From: DTU015 sp964406505
GTDB lineage: Bacteria > Bacillota > Sulfobacillia > Fermentithermobacillales > Fermentithermobacillaceae
DNA: 40,341 nucleotides
Reading direction: 5' to 3'
Assembly: GCA_964406505.1 (NCBI GenBank)
Contig: CAYORX010000017.1
Span: 1-40,341, forward strand
Shown one piece after another: positions 16,614 to 24,514 of the stretch (the first letter of the stretch is position 1; every line of letters begins with the position of its first letter). A program made the position numbers and the translations under genes. The notes below the pieces were generated by a model. That model was not told the DNA's origin. It made no database searches and saw only the letters and a program-made list of their open reading frames with translations.

Positions 16614-18665
16614 TTACGCCGTTGGTAGCAGATAGTTTAATGTGGCTCCAACACCTATTGTAGTTAACAGTGCAAGGACAAAAATCGATATCAAGGTTTT
16701 CCAATTAAATTCCTTTGCGATCAGAAAGGCAACTGGCAAACACGGCATTGATAGTGAAACCAGTGATGCGGCGATGGTCGCTTCCCGAGCGCTTAAAGAC
16801 AGATTTAATAATACCATAGGAGCAGCGTAGCGTTGAACAACCGTTACTGCTACAGCAGCTAAAGATTGGCCAGTGACTCCTAAAAACTTGGTGCTAAGTG
16901 GATCAAGTTTGGACAATCCTGACAAAATACCGGTATTCAGCAAAATTTTAACTCCGATTCCGGTCAACATTAAAACAGGGAGTACTTGAGTAAAAAAACT
17001 TCCAAGTCGCATCCACACTTTAATAGCTACCGCTTTTCCTGAAGGAATACGTACGGGAGGGACTTCAAGTATAAGTTCCTGTCCGGATTGTAGATATTGT
17101 CCAGCTAACCACGCTATTAAGATGAATACCACGGCGATGGAAGTGTATATTATTCCAAGGTTTGCATTAAACACTTTTCCGACGCCGGTTATAATGCCTA
17201 AGGTGGCGGCACAAGGTATTGGAATGGCTAAAAGAGTTGAGGCTACTATGCGGGATGCTTTTTCCGGAAGAGTTCTTGTAGCGAGCACTCCAGGTGCTCT
17301 GCAACCAAAACCGAGCATAATAGGTATTATTGCTTGTCCCGGAAGCATTAAAATAGCCATAGCTCTATCCATCATTACTGCTATTCTTGCCATAAGCCCG
17401 GAATCTTCTAACAAGGCCATAATCAGATATATGGAAAACATGGTTGGCATTACAACTTCAAAGGGAAGTAAAATTCCTTCTGGAACGGATGAGATAATAA
17501 TTCGTCCAAAACTACCTTCTGCGAAAAGAAGGGCTGACCGTTCAAATAACCTAACGACCGGTGCAAGTATTGATGGCACTAGGTCTTCCGCCAGATTTAA
17601 CACCCAAAGCGTTGCTCTAATTGCAAGATATCCGATTAAAATAAGGATTGGAATGCCAGTTGGGGGAAGGTCAAGTATTTTTTCAATACGTAACCTTACG
17701 GTATCAGGACCTGTTACTCGGATTTGTTTACTAACAGACTTACAAATTTCGCGGGCTTTTTGAGTTCTCTCTAAACAAGTCGGCATAATCGGTTGAGCGC
17801 AATCGGATGTAGGGCAAAACATATAACCGCCATAACATTTAGGCATTAATGACTGATCGTCTATTGATTTTACACGCATTCGCTTAACAAGCGCTAGAAT
17901 CTGCGGATAGGCTCGGAAAAGGTCTTGATCTAGGGTGTCGTGTTCTAATAGGTGGATAGCTAAAGCACGTGTCGGGTGTGATCTTCGTTCACCCCCTACG
18001 TCTTCAGAAACAATCTTTTCGATATGGTTTTGCAAAAGTTTTATGGTTTTCTCAATAGGTTTAGAGAAAGTGATCGGTTTTCCTGACTTTCCCAAAGCGG
18101 TCCCTGGCTTAAACGCAGCGTTTATTATTAAGCGTTTAAGCTTATCAAACCCAATAGCCTTTGGGGCTATCATCGAAAGAACCGGGATTTGTAGTAACTG
18201 TTCTAATTTAGTTATGTTTATATGTAGTCCAGCTTCTTTAGCCATGTCCATTTGGTTAAGGACTAATATCATAGGGATATTAAGATCTAAAAGTTGCAAA
18301 GTTAAGTAAAGGTTGCGAGAAAGATTTCTTGCGTCGGTTATGTTTATTATGAGGTTAACGTTTTCTTTTAATAAAACCCGTTGGGTTACTTTTTGTTCGG
18401 CTGTATCTGAGTGCAAACTATATGTGCCAGGAGTATCGATTACATTAATTTTTCCGGCCGAAGACAGTAAATGACCTTTGGTAATCTCAACTGTAGTGCC
18501 AGAATAATTTGACACCATTACTCCTGCCCCTGTAAGCAGGTTCATGACTACGCTTTTTCCTACATTAGGTTGTCCGACAAGCGCTACAGTAAATTCTAAC
18601 GGGGGCTTGTTTGCAACGGGCATCTGATTTTGGTCGTGCTTTGCTGGAATAATTGGACTGGACAT
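16614..18665 (-). CDS. feoB: FeoB-type ferrous iron transporter, divergent
   Basis: A 683-residue G-protein-coupled membrane transporter. The N-terminal GTPase has G1 GQPNVGKS (31-38), NYSGTTVE as G2, DTPGTYSL as G3 from D77, and NQMD (137-140) as G4. The membrane part keeps LEDSGLMARIA and GFGCRAPGVLATR (C455). Where typical FeoB reads SCSARLPVY, it reads IPIPCAATLGI (C485 kept, ARLP lost). A linker between the two parts holds five Cys (277, 284, 289, 297, 308) in an arrangement I do not recall from standard FeoB. ATG 18665 is 8 bases after AAGGA; ATG 18671 is only 2 bases from it. It is the first gene of the operon feoB-feoA-exporter-amidohydrolase. Confidence 0.88.
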   Translation of the reverse strand: MSSPIIPAKHDQNQMPVANKPPLEFTVALVGQPNVGKSVVMNLLTGAGVMVSNYSGTTVEITKGHLLSSAGKINVIDTPGTYSLHSDTAEQKVTQRVLLKENVNLIINITDARNLSRNLYLTLQLLDLNIPMILVLNQMDMAKEAGLHINITKLEQLLQIPVLSMIAPKAIGFDKLKRLIINAAFKPGTALGKSGKPITFSKPIEKTIKLLQNHIEKIVSEDVGGERRSHPTRALAIHLLEHDTLDQDLFRAYPQILALVKRMRVKSIDDQSLMPKCYGGYMFCPTSDCAQPIMPTCLERTQKAREICKSVSKQIRVTGPDTVRLRIEKILDLPPTGIPILILIGYLAIRATLWVLNLAEDLVPSILAPVVRLFERSALLFAEGSFGRIIISSVPEGILLPFEVVMPTMFSIYLIMALLEDSGLMARIAVMMDRAMAILMLPGQAIIPIMLGFGCRAPGVLATRTLPEKASRIVASTLLAIPIPCAATLGIITGVGKVFNANLGIIYTSIAVVFILIAWLAGQYLQSGQELILEVPPVRIPSGKAVAIKVWMRLGSFFTQVLPVLMLTGIGVKILLNTGILSGLSKLDPLSTKFLGVTGQSLAAVAVTVVQRYAAPMVLLNLSLSAREATIAASLVSLSMPCLPVAFLIAKEFNWKTLISIFVLALLTTIGVGATLNYLLPTA

Positions 18666-18671
18666 GACCAT

Positions 18672-18990
18672 GTTCCTTCTTTCAATATTGATTTAGCGCT
18701 GTTAGCGTCTGTAAGATCAGAACTGACTAACAATACCATATTATCACAAAGATTTTCTGATTACCTTGCAGTGGGAACTGCCGAAAGATAAAATGACTTC
18801 GAAGGCCAAAACTAAGCGCTTAACCTAGTTTAGTGCTGTGGCTGCTTTTTTTATGGCGTTGTTTTTGATAAAATATTTAGGCTGTATCTGAAAACTTAAA
18901 TTTTAAACGTTTACCGATGATGTCCAAACCCGAGTTAGAAGGTATCTAATATACGAGCTCGATAGGGTGTGTGTTAAGGAGGACCAAATT
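18672..18990. other. Divergent intergenic region between feoB and tig
   Basis: No gene is seen. It should hold promoters for both directions. A candidate plus-strand -10 (TAAAAT, 18869-18874) lacks a good -35. An imperfect dyad at about 18818-18838 and the T-run at 18846-18852 could be a weak terminator. The tig ribosome binding site AAGGAGG is at 18976-18982. A Fur-like box was looked for on both strands and not found with confidence. Confidence 0.35.
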
Positions 18991-20421
18991 GTGAAGGTTA
19001 TTACAGAAAAACATGAAGGCTCCAAAGTTTCCCTCGACGTTGAATGTTCCAGTACAATAGCTGATGAAGCGTTAAGTAATGCGTATCGAAAAGTAGTTCA
19101 TCAAGTTACGATCCCGGGATTTCGTCGCGGAAAAGCCCCGAGAAGTTTAGTGGAAAGATATTATGGGTCAAATCTATATGAAGAAGCTATACAACAAGTG
19201 CTGCCAAAACAGTATATCCAAGCAGTTGAAGATGCAGGCGTTCAGCCCATAGGCGATCCTGAATTTTCAGATATTCATCTCGTTAAAGGTGAGCCTTTAC
19301 GATTTCGCGCAACGGTTGCAGTTATACCTGAAGTAGAATTTGAAGATTACGATTCGATTTCAGTTGAATATGAACCCCCGATGGTTTCTGAAGAAGATAT
19401 TGAACAACAAATTGAGACGTTAAGAGAAAACATGGCCGAATTGCGGCCCATAAAAGACGATAAAAGTCTTGAACCTGGAGATTATGCTGCTTGTCACGTC
19501 AAATCGATTTCGCATGACGAAAACGCTAATGATTCGCCTAATTTTGGGTTTGATAGACAGTTTAACTATTTGGAAGTGGGTAGCGAGAATAGCGAAGTGC
19601 CAGGATTGGGTCAAGTCCTGGTAGGTATGAAAAAAGGTGAAGTAAGGCAGTTTGAAAGCACCTTACCTTTAAGTGAAGGCGAAGGTGAAAAGGCGAGCGA
19701 CCTTCACTTTGAAGTGAAGGTTAATGAAATATATCAAAAACATCTTCCCGAGGATATTGAAGAGATAGCTAAGAATTTTGGGAAGGCGTCCGGCGAAGAG
19801 TTGCGTAAAGACATAGAGCGGCAGCTTTTGGAAATGAGGTTAAAGCTTTCTCGAGAGCAACACACCCAAAAGGTTGAAGAAGAGCTGCTTGCTAAGTCAA
19901 AGTTTGAAATACCAGATGTCATGATAACTATGCGAATGCAAGTCCTTTTGGAAAGACTTGGAAAAAAACTTGATGATGCTGGAATGACTTTTGAAAACTA
20001 TTTTGCTATGGGCAACGTATCACCGGAGGATTTTGAAAGAGAACTTAGGCAACAGGCCGTGAATGAAGTGACAAGTGAAATATTGCTGGATGCGTTAGCA
20101 GAGCGTGAAAACATTGAAGCTTCAGAAAGTGAATTAGATAAGGTTATGGAACAGTTTGCGGTTGAGATGAATCAAGATCCGAAAATGGTCAAAACTACTT
20201 TGGAAATTCGAGGAGCCCTTGACGACATAAAAGCTCAATTAAGGCGTATTGAGGCATTAAGGATGATTACGTCTATAGCGGCATCGAATGCAGGAACTCC
20301 ATTGCCTATAGTCGAGGAACAAGGTTTAGTGGAGGAGCCTGACAATGTAGAACAAGCACGAGTTAATAATACAAATTCTGAAGGTGAACAAGATAAAAAC
20401 GTAAGTGTTGAAACTGGCTAG
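18991..20421 (+). CDS. tig: Trigger factor, ribosome-associated chaperone and prolyl isomerase
   Basis: A 476-residue trigger factor. Residues 1-115 form the ribosome-binding tail domain with the signature GFRRGKAPRSLVERYYG. An FKBP-type PPIase domain follows (about 150-245, ending VLVGMKKGEVRQFE), then the long helical C-terminal chaperone arms. The end is an acidic, low-complexity tail rich in Glu, Asn and Val. It meets nascent chains at the ribosome exit and assists folding. I chose GTG 18991 because AAGGAGG lies 8 bases upstream and the protein then begins MKVITEKHEGSKVSLDVE, as in the family. A GTG at 18967 would precede that site. It heads the tig-clpP-clpX-lonB-lon block. Confidence 0.96.
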   Translation: MKVITEKHEGSKVSLDVECSSTIADEALSNAYRKVVHQVTIPGFRRGKAPRSLVERYYGSNLYEEAIQQVLPKQYIQAVEDAGVQPIGDPEFSDIHLVKGEPLRFRATVAVIPEVEFEDYDSISVEYEPPMVSEEDIEQQIETLRENMAELRPIKDDKSLEPGDYAACHVKSISHDENANDSPNFGFDRQFNYLEVGSENSEVPGLGQVLVGMKKGEVRQFESTLPLSEGEGEKASDLHFEVKVNEIYQKHLPEDIEEIAKNFGKASGEELRKDIERQLLEMRLKLSREQHTQKVEEELLAKSKFEIPDVMITMRMQVLLERLGKKLDDAGMTFENYFAMGNVSPEDFERELRQQAVNEVTSEILLDALAERENIEASESELDKVMEQFAVEMNQDPKMVKTTLEIRGALDDIKAQLRRIEALRMITSIAASNAGTPLPIVEEQGLVEEPDNVEQARVNNTNSEGEQDKNVSVETG

Positions 20422-20472
20422 GGATCAAAGTAGGGATAGTGCTGCACTAAATTCAGCCATAATATTGTTGTC

Positions 20473-20519
20473 TTGCAAATTGTTGTAGTGATGTTATAAG
20501 CAAACGCTAGTGTTATAAT
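20473..20519 (+). promoter_or_regulatory. Candidate promoter(s) upstream of clpP
   Basis: TTGCAA (20473-20478) and TATAAG (20495-20500) are spaced 16 bases apart. A perfect TATAAT follows at 20514-20519 but has no good -35 at 17 bases. The 168-base gap between tig and clpP thus probably holds a vegetative promoter for clpP-clpX. No CtsR or CIRCE heat-shock element was recognised. Confidence 0.4.
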
Positions 20520-20589
20520 AAGCATAGAATTTGATTTAGATGCTAGTGGGGGCTTCTTTTGGAAAACATATAATTTGGAGGTGCTACGC

Positions 20590-21189
20590 ATGAGTTATTT
20601 AGTGCCTATGGTTGTTGAACAAACTGGGCGTGGAGAAAGGGCTTATGACATATATTCGCGGTTATTGAAAGACAGGATAGTCTTTGTTGGCGCTCCAGTG
20701 GATGATCAAATGGCTAACCTGGTTGTGGCCCAGTTATTATTTCTTCAGGCAGAAGACCCTGACAAAGAAGTGTCAATATATATTAATTCTCCAGGAGGTT
20801 CTGTTACGGCTGGTTTAGCTATTTATGATACAGTCCAGCATATTAAGCCTCCGGTTTCGACAATATGTGTAGGTTTAGCAGCAAGCATTGCTGCTGTGAT
20901 TTTGGCTGGCGGAACTGCCGGCCGAAGATTATGTTTGCCTAACGCTAAAACACTAATTCATCAGCCCTTAGGCGGTATAAAGGGCCAAGCGACTGAAGTT
21001 GAGATAATGGCTAAAGAAATTTTACGGACTAAGAAACGCCTTAATCAATTGTTATCTGAACATACTGGCCAGTCTCTCAAAAAGATAGAGGCAGACACAG
21101 AAAGAGATTTTTGGATGACCGCGGAAGAATCTAAAGATTACGGACTTGTTGACGACATTCTTCTTCCTGGTTCGAAGGCGGCTAAGTAA
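20590..21189 (+). CDS. clpP: ATP-dependent Clp protease proteolytic subunit
   Basis: A 199-residue ClpP, the self-compartmentalised serine peptidase that works with ClpX. The catalytic triad has family spacing: S99 in GLAASIAAV, H124 in LIHQPLGG (25 apart) and D173 in TERDFW (49 further). The N-terminus LVPMVVEQTGRGERAYDIYSRL is the typical pore loop and start. ATG 20590 follows GGAGGTG by 6 bases; the longer frame from 20575 includes that site and is unlikely. clpX follows after 15 bases, so the two are co-translated. Confidence 0.97.
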   Translation: MSYLVPMVVEQTGRGERAYDIYSRLLKDRIVFVGAPVDDQMANLVVAQLLFLQAEDPDKEVSIYINSPGGSVTAGLAIYDTVQHIKPPVSTICVGLAASIAAVILAGGTAGRRLCLPNAKTLIHQPLGGIKGQATEVEIMAKEILRTKKRLNQLLSEHTGQSLKKIEADTERDFWMTAEESKDYGLVDDILLPGSKAAK

Positions 21190-21204
21190 ATTTGGGGTGA
21201 AAGG

Positions 21205-22470
21205 ATGTTAAAATTCGAAGAGCAAAAGGGTTTAAAATGTTCGTTTTGCGGCAAATACCAAGATCATGTAGATCGGCTTATCGCCGGTCCGGGTGTGTAT
21301 ATTTGCAATGAATGTATTGAACTTTGTAACGAAATCATTGCCGAAGAATTAGATGAAGAAACTCAACACGATCTACAGGATGTACCAAAGCCAAAAGAAA
21401 TTAAAGCGTTTCTCGATCAGTATGTAGTAGGTCAGGAAAGGGCTAAGAAGATGCTATCAGTAGCTGTGTACAATCATTATAAACGTACAGGCAGATATGG
21501 TGATAGTAGTGCAGACGACATTGAAATTCAAAAAGCTAATGTTGTAATGTTAGGGCCGACCGGATGTGGAAAAACGTATATGGCTCAATCATTAGCTCGC
21601 TTTTTGAACGTGCCTTTTGCGATCGCTGATGCCACTACGCTTACTGAAGCCGGCTATGTAGGCGAAGATGTAGAAAACATCTTGTTGCGACTCGTTCAGG
21701 CTGCTGACTACGATATTGAAAAGGCAGAACGCGGAATTATATATATCGACGAGATTGATAAAATCGCACGTAAGTCCGAAAATCCGTCGATAACCCGTGA
21801 TGTGTCTGGGGAAGGGGTTCAGCAAGCTCTTTTGAAAATTCTTGAAGGTACTGTAGCTAATGTACCCCCTTTAGGGGGTAGAAAGCACCCTCACCAGGAA
21901 TTCATACAGTTGGATACGACCAATATATTGTTTATTTGTGGCGGCGCTTTTGAAGGAATAGATAAAATCATTCAAAGTCGAATAGGCCAACAAACAATGG
22001 GATTCACTTCAGAACCTAGATCGCGTGAAGATACTTCGATAGGGGAAGTGCTAGTGAAAATCTTGCCTCAAGATTTGCTTAAATATGGCTTAATTCCTGA
22101 ATTTGTTGGCAGGATTCCCATAGTAATTACTTTGGACGCTTTAAGTGACGCTGATCTTGTAAAAATATTGATTCAACCTAAGAATGCCTTGGTTAAACAG
22201 TATCAAAAAATGTTTACCATGGATGGAGTGCGTTTAGAATTTGAAGATGAGGCGATTCGAGCAATAGCTCACGAGGCTAGTCGTAGAAATACCGGTGCTC
22301 GTGGGTTAAGAGCCGTAATTGAAGAATCTATGCTTGACATTATGTATGATTTACCGTCCCGTAATGATATTACTAAATGCATAATTACTAAAGATGTTAT
22401 CTTATCTAAAACCGTACCGATACTGGTTACCGCTGATAGGCCGCAAAGGAAAAAAGAAGAACCTGCATAA
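21205..22470 (+). CDS. clpX: ATP-dependent Clp protease ATP-binding subunit ClpX
   Basis: A 421-residue AAA+ unfoldase that recognises, unfolds and feeds substrates into ClpP. The N-terminal C4 zinc-binding domain is complete (C12, C15, C34, C37). Walker A GPTGCGKT lies at 117-124, Walker B IIYIDEIDK around 178-186, and GYVGEDVE is the pore loop. FVGRIPI and the RRNTGARGLRAVIE sensor-2 region are present. Length and order of motifs are those of standard ClpX. The ATG follows GGGGTGAAAGG closely. A terminator follows at 22491-22522. Confidence 0.97.
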   Translation: MLKFEEQKGLKCSFCGKYQDHVDRLIAGPGVYICNECIELCNEIIAEELDEETQHDLQDVPKPKEIKAFLDQYVVGQERAKKMLSVAVYNHYKRTGRYGDSSADDIEIQKANVVMLGPTGCGKTYMAQSLARFLNVPFAIADATTLTEAGYVGEDVENILLRLVQAADYDIEKAERGIIYIDEIDKIARKSENPSITRDVSGEGVQQALLKILEGTVANVPPLGGRKHPHQEFIQLDTTNILFICGGAFEGIDKIIQSRIGQQTMGFTSEPRSREDTSIGEVLVKILPQDLLKYGLIPEFVGRIPIVITLDALSDADLVKILIQPKNALVKQYQKMFTMDGVRLEFEDEAIRAIAHEASRRNTGARGLRAVIEESMLDIMYDLPSRNDITKCIITKDVILSKTVPILVTADRPQRKKEEPA

Positions 22471-22490
22471 AAATCGAATTTAGGTACATG

Positions 22491-22522
22491 ATCCCGGCTT
22501 TTTGTTGAAGGGCCGGGATTTT
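22491..22522 (+). terminator. Rho-independent terminator after clpX
   Basis: Stem ATCCCGGC (22491-22498) / GCCGGGAT (22512-22519) with a 13-base loop is followed by TTTT and, after ATG, another T-run. It separates clpP-clpX from lonB. Confidence 0.85.
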
Positions 22523-22610
22523 ATGTTTTTTGAAAGATGTGAACCTGCTATGGCAATACTAATTCAGGAAAATTAATTTTCCACAATTACTTTTACAATA
22601 GGAGCATAGT

Positions 22611-24227
22611 ATGAATTCTGGTATTGTTGTATACCTACAGTTGTTTCTTACGATAGTCATGGGTCTTTATTTTTGGAATCTTTTAAGGACGCAAGAGAGT
22701 CAAAAAGTACTTATGGGAAGGGAATCTCGCAAACAGTTAGAGCGGCTTAAACATCTGAGACAAATTAGACTAAGCGAACCTTTAGCTGAGAAAACGCGTC
22801 CCGTAAGTCTAGATGAAGTTGTTGGGCAAGCGGATGGCATTAAAGCGCTTCGAGCTGCTTTGTGTGGACCGCATCCACAACATGTACTTCTATACGGACC
22901 TCCGGGAGTGGGTAAGACCGCCGCCGCCCGTTTAGTGCTCGAAGAAGCTAAGCGAAACGATAAATCTCCTTTCACTTCAGAATCTGTTATGATAGAAGTA
23001 GACGCAACGGTAATTAGGCATGATGAGAGAGGAATAGCAGACCCGCTAATAGGATCAGTCCATGATCCTATCTACCAAGGTGCAGGATCTTTAGGGGTTG
23101 CTGGAATTCCCCAACCTAAACCCGGTGCTGTATCGCGTGCTCATGGTGGCATTTTGTTCCTTGATGAAATTGGGGAATTACATCCTATACAGATGCAGAA
23201 ACTTTTAAAAGTTTTGGAAGACAGAAAAGTCTATTTAGAGAGCGCATATTATTCCAATACCAACACAAATATCCCAGAGTATATACACGATATCTTTAAC
23301 AATGGTCTTCCGGCTGATTTTAGGTTGGTAGGCGCGACCACAAGGCTTCCCGAAGAAATTCCTTCGGCATTACGGTCAAGATGTATAGAAATTGTTTTCC
23401 AAAGTTTGTCGGTAGATGAGATAAATCTAATAGCTCAAACCGCTGCAAAAAAAGCCGGCGCTAACATAGAACCTGAAGCAATAGAAGTTATGAAAAGGTA
23501 TGCACAAAATGGTAGGGAAGCGGTTAATCTTGTAGAATTAGGGGTTAGTTTGGTTTCAGTCGAAAACCGTAAAATGATAACTTTACAAGATGTGGAGTGG
23601 ATCGTTTCCCAAAGTTCTTATTCTATGAAGCCTTTCATCAATATTTCATTAGAACCAACCGTTGGAACTGCTTTAGGTCTAGCGGTATTTGGCCCTGGAA
23701 TGGCCACTGTCATCGATATAGAAAGTCAAGCTATCGTTGCCGAGCGTGGCAAAGGACAAATAACAATAACCGGCGTAATTGAAGAGGAACAGATAGGAAA
23801 GGCTAGTCATACTTACAAAAGAAAAAGTATGATACTTTCTTCTGTAAACAACGTGCTCACGGCACTTGCCTGCCAAATGGGGGTAAGAGCCCGAGATTAC
23901 GACATACACTTAAATTTTCCTGGTGGAACTCCGGTAGACGGCCCGTCTGCTGGACTTGCGGCAGCTTTTAGCATATATTCTGCTATTAAGGAGGTACCTA
24001 TCAGGCCTTTTATTAGTTTTACTGGTGAGGTTTCTATCAAAGGAGAAATAAAGGCAGTAGGTGGTGTTGAGCAAAAACTTAGAGCAGCAAAAGAGGCTGG
24101 GTTGCAATTGGCGTTGATTCCTAAGGCAAATTGGCAGGAGCGATATTGTAAGAACCACATTAAAGTGATACCTGTAAAAACACTTAGTCAAGCGATCGAA
24201 ATAGTATTTTCAGGTCCCCCAGTGTAG
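22611..24227 (+). CDS. lonB: ATP-dependent protease LonB, membrane-anchored
   Basis: A 538-residue LonB of the Bacillus/Clostridium type, which lacks the large LonA N-terminal domain. Residues about 4-24 are a hydrophobic membrane anchor (VVYLQLFLTIVMGLYFW). Walker A GPPGVGKT lies at 96-103, and FLDEIGELHPIQMQKLLKVLE is the Walker B region. The Ser/Lys protease domain has S446 in VDGPSAGLAAAF and GEIKAVGGVEQKLRAAKEAG with the catalytic Lys near 489. In B. subtilis LonB is associated with the forespore; a similar role here is inferred from the family and from other sporulation genes in the window. It starts 88 bases after the clpX terminator with AGGAG before the ATG. Confidence 0.95.
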   Translation: MNSGIVVYLQLFLTIVMGLYFWNLLRTQESQKVLMGRESRKQLERLKHLRQIRLSEPLAEKTRPVSLDEVVGQADGIKALRAALCGPHPQHVLLYGPPGVGKTAAARLVLEEAKRNDKSPFTSESVMIEVDATVIRHDERGIADPLIGSVHDPIYQGAGSLGVAGIPQPKPGAVSRAHGGILFLDEIGELHPIQMQKLLKVLEDRKVYLESAYYSNTNTNIPEYIHDIFNNGLPADFRLVGATTRLPEEIPSALRSRCIEIVFQSLSVDEINLIAQTAAKKAGANIEPEAIEVMKRYAQNGREAVNLVELGVSLVSVENRKMITLQDVEWIVSQSSYSMKPFINISLEPTVGTALGLAVFGPGMATVIDIESQAIVAERGKGQITITGVIEEEQIGKASHTYKRKSMILSSVNNVLTALACQMGVRARDYDIHLNFPGGTPVDGPSAGLAAAFSIYSAIKEVPIRPFISFTGEVSIKGEIKAVGGVEQKLRAAKEAGLQLALIPKANWQERYCKNHIKVIPVKTLSQAIEIVFSGPPV

Positions 24228-24514
24228 CAATCATTTCGGATATGAGTTAAACTGATATACTGGTGCTATGCTTGAAACAGTAAGAATATTAGAAGGCAAG
24301 TTCAAGCAAAGGCGGATACACATACAAAGTTATTATTAATTCTAAGCGGACAAGCACCGTTTACAAATCCCACCATATTTTGACATTAAATTTTAAAGGG
24401 TTTGAACTTCTTCTAAGAGAATACAAAAATACATTTACACTAGTGTCACTAGGCCTTTTGGTTAGGCAATATGATGGAAATAGATGATGAGGAAGACGCG
24501 GGAGGTGCGCAAAC
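24228..24514. other. Intergenic region between lonB and lon
   Basis: No gene can be supported; an ATG at about 24268 opens only some 23 codons without a ribosome binding site. TTGACA at 24381-24386 has no good -10 at 17 bases. GGGAGGTG at about 24500 is the lon ribosome binding site. No CIRCE or CtsR site was recognised. Confidence 0.35.

Noticed and set aside
17122..17763. 213-codon open frame on the plus strand opposite feoB
   Set aside because: It lies entirely antisense to well-supported feoB coding sequence, has repetitive Ile/Ser/Arg composition typical of shadow frames, and has no ribosome binding site.
18720..18760. Possible Fur-like box upstream of feoB
   Set aside because: The AT-rich stretch around 18728-18750 is only a poor match to the inverted Fur consensus and the halves do not align as a dyad.
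23897..24191. Antisense frames opposite the lonB protease domain
   Set aside because: They are shadows of strongly conserved lonB sequence with no recognisable domain or start signal.
24268..24339. Short ATG frame of about 23 codons between lonB and lon
   Set aside because: There is no ribosome binding site and no recognisable peptide pattern.
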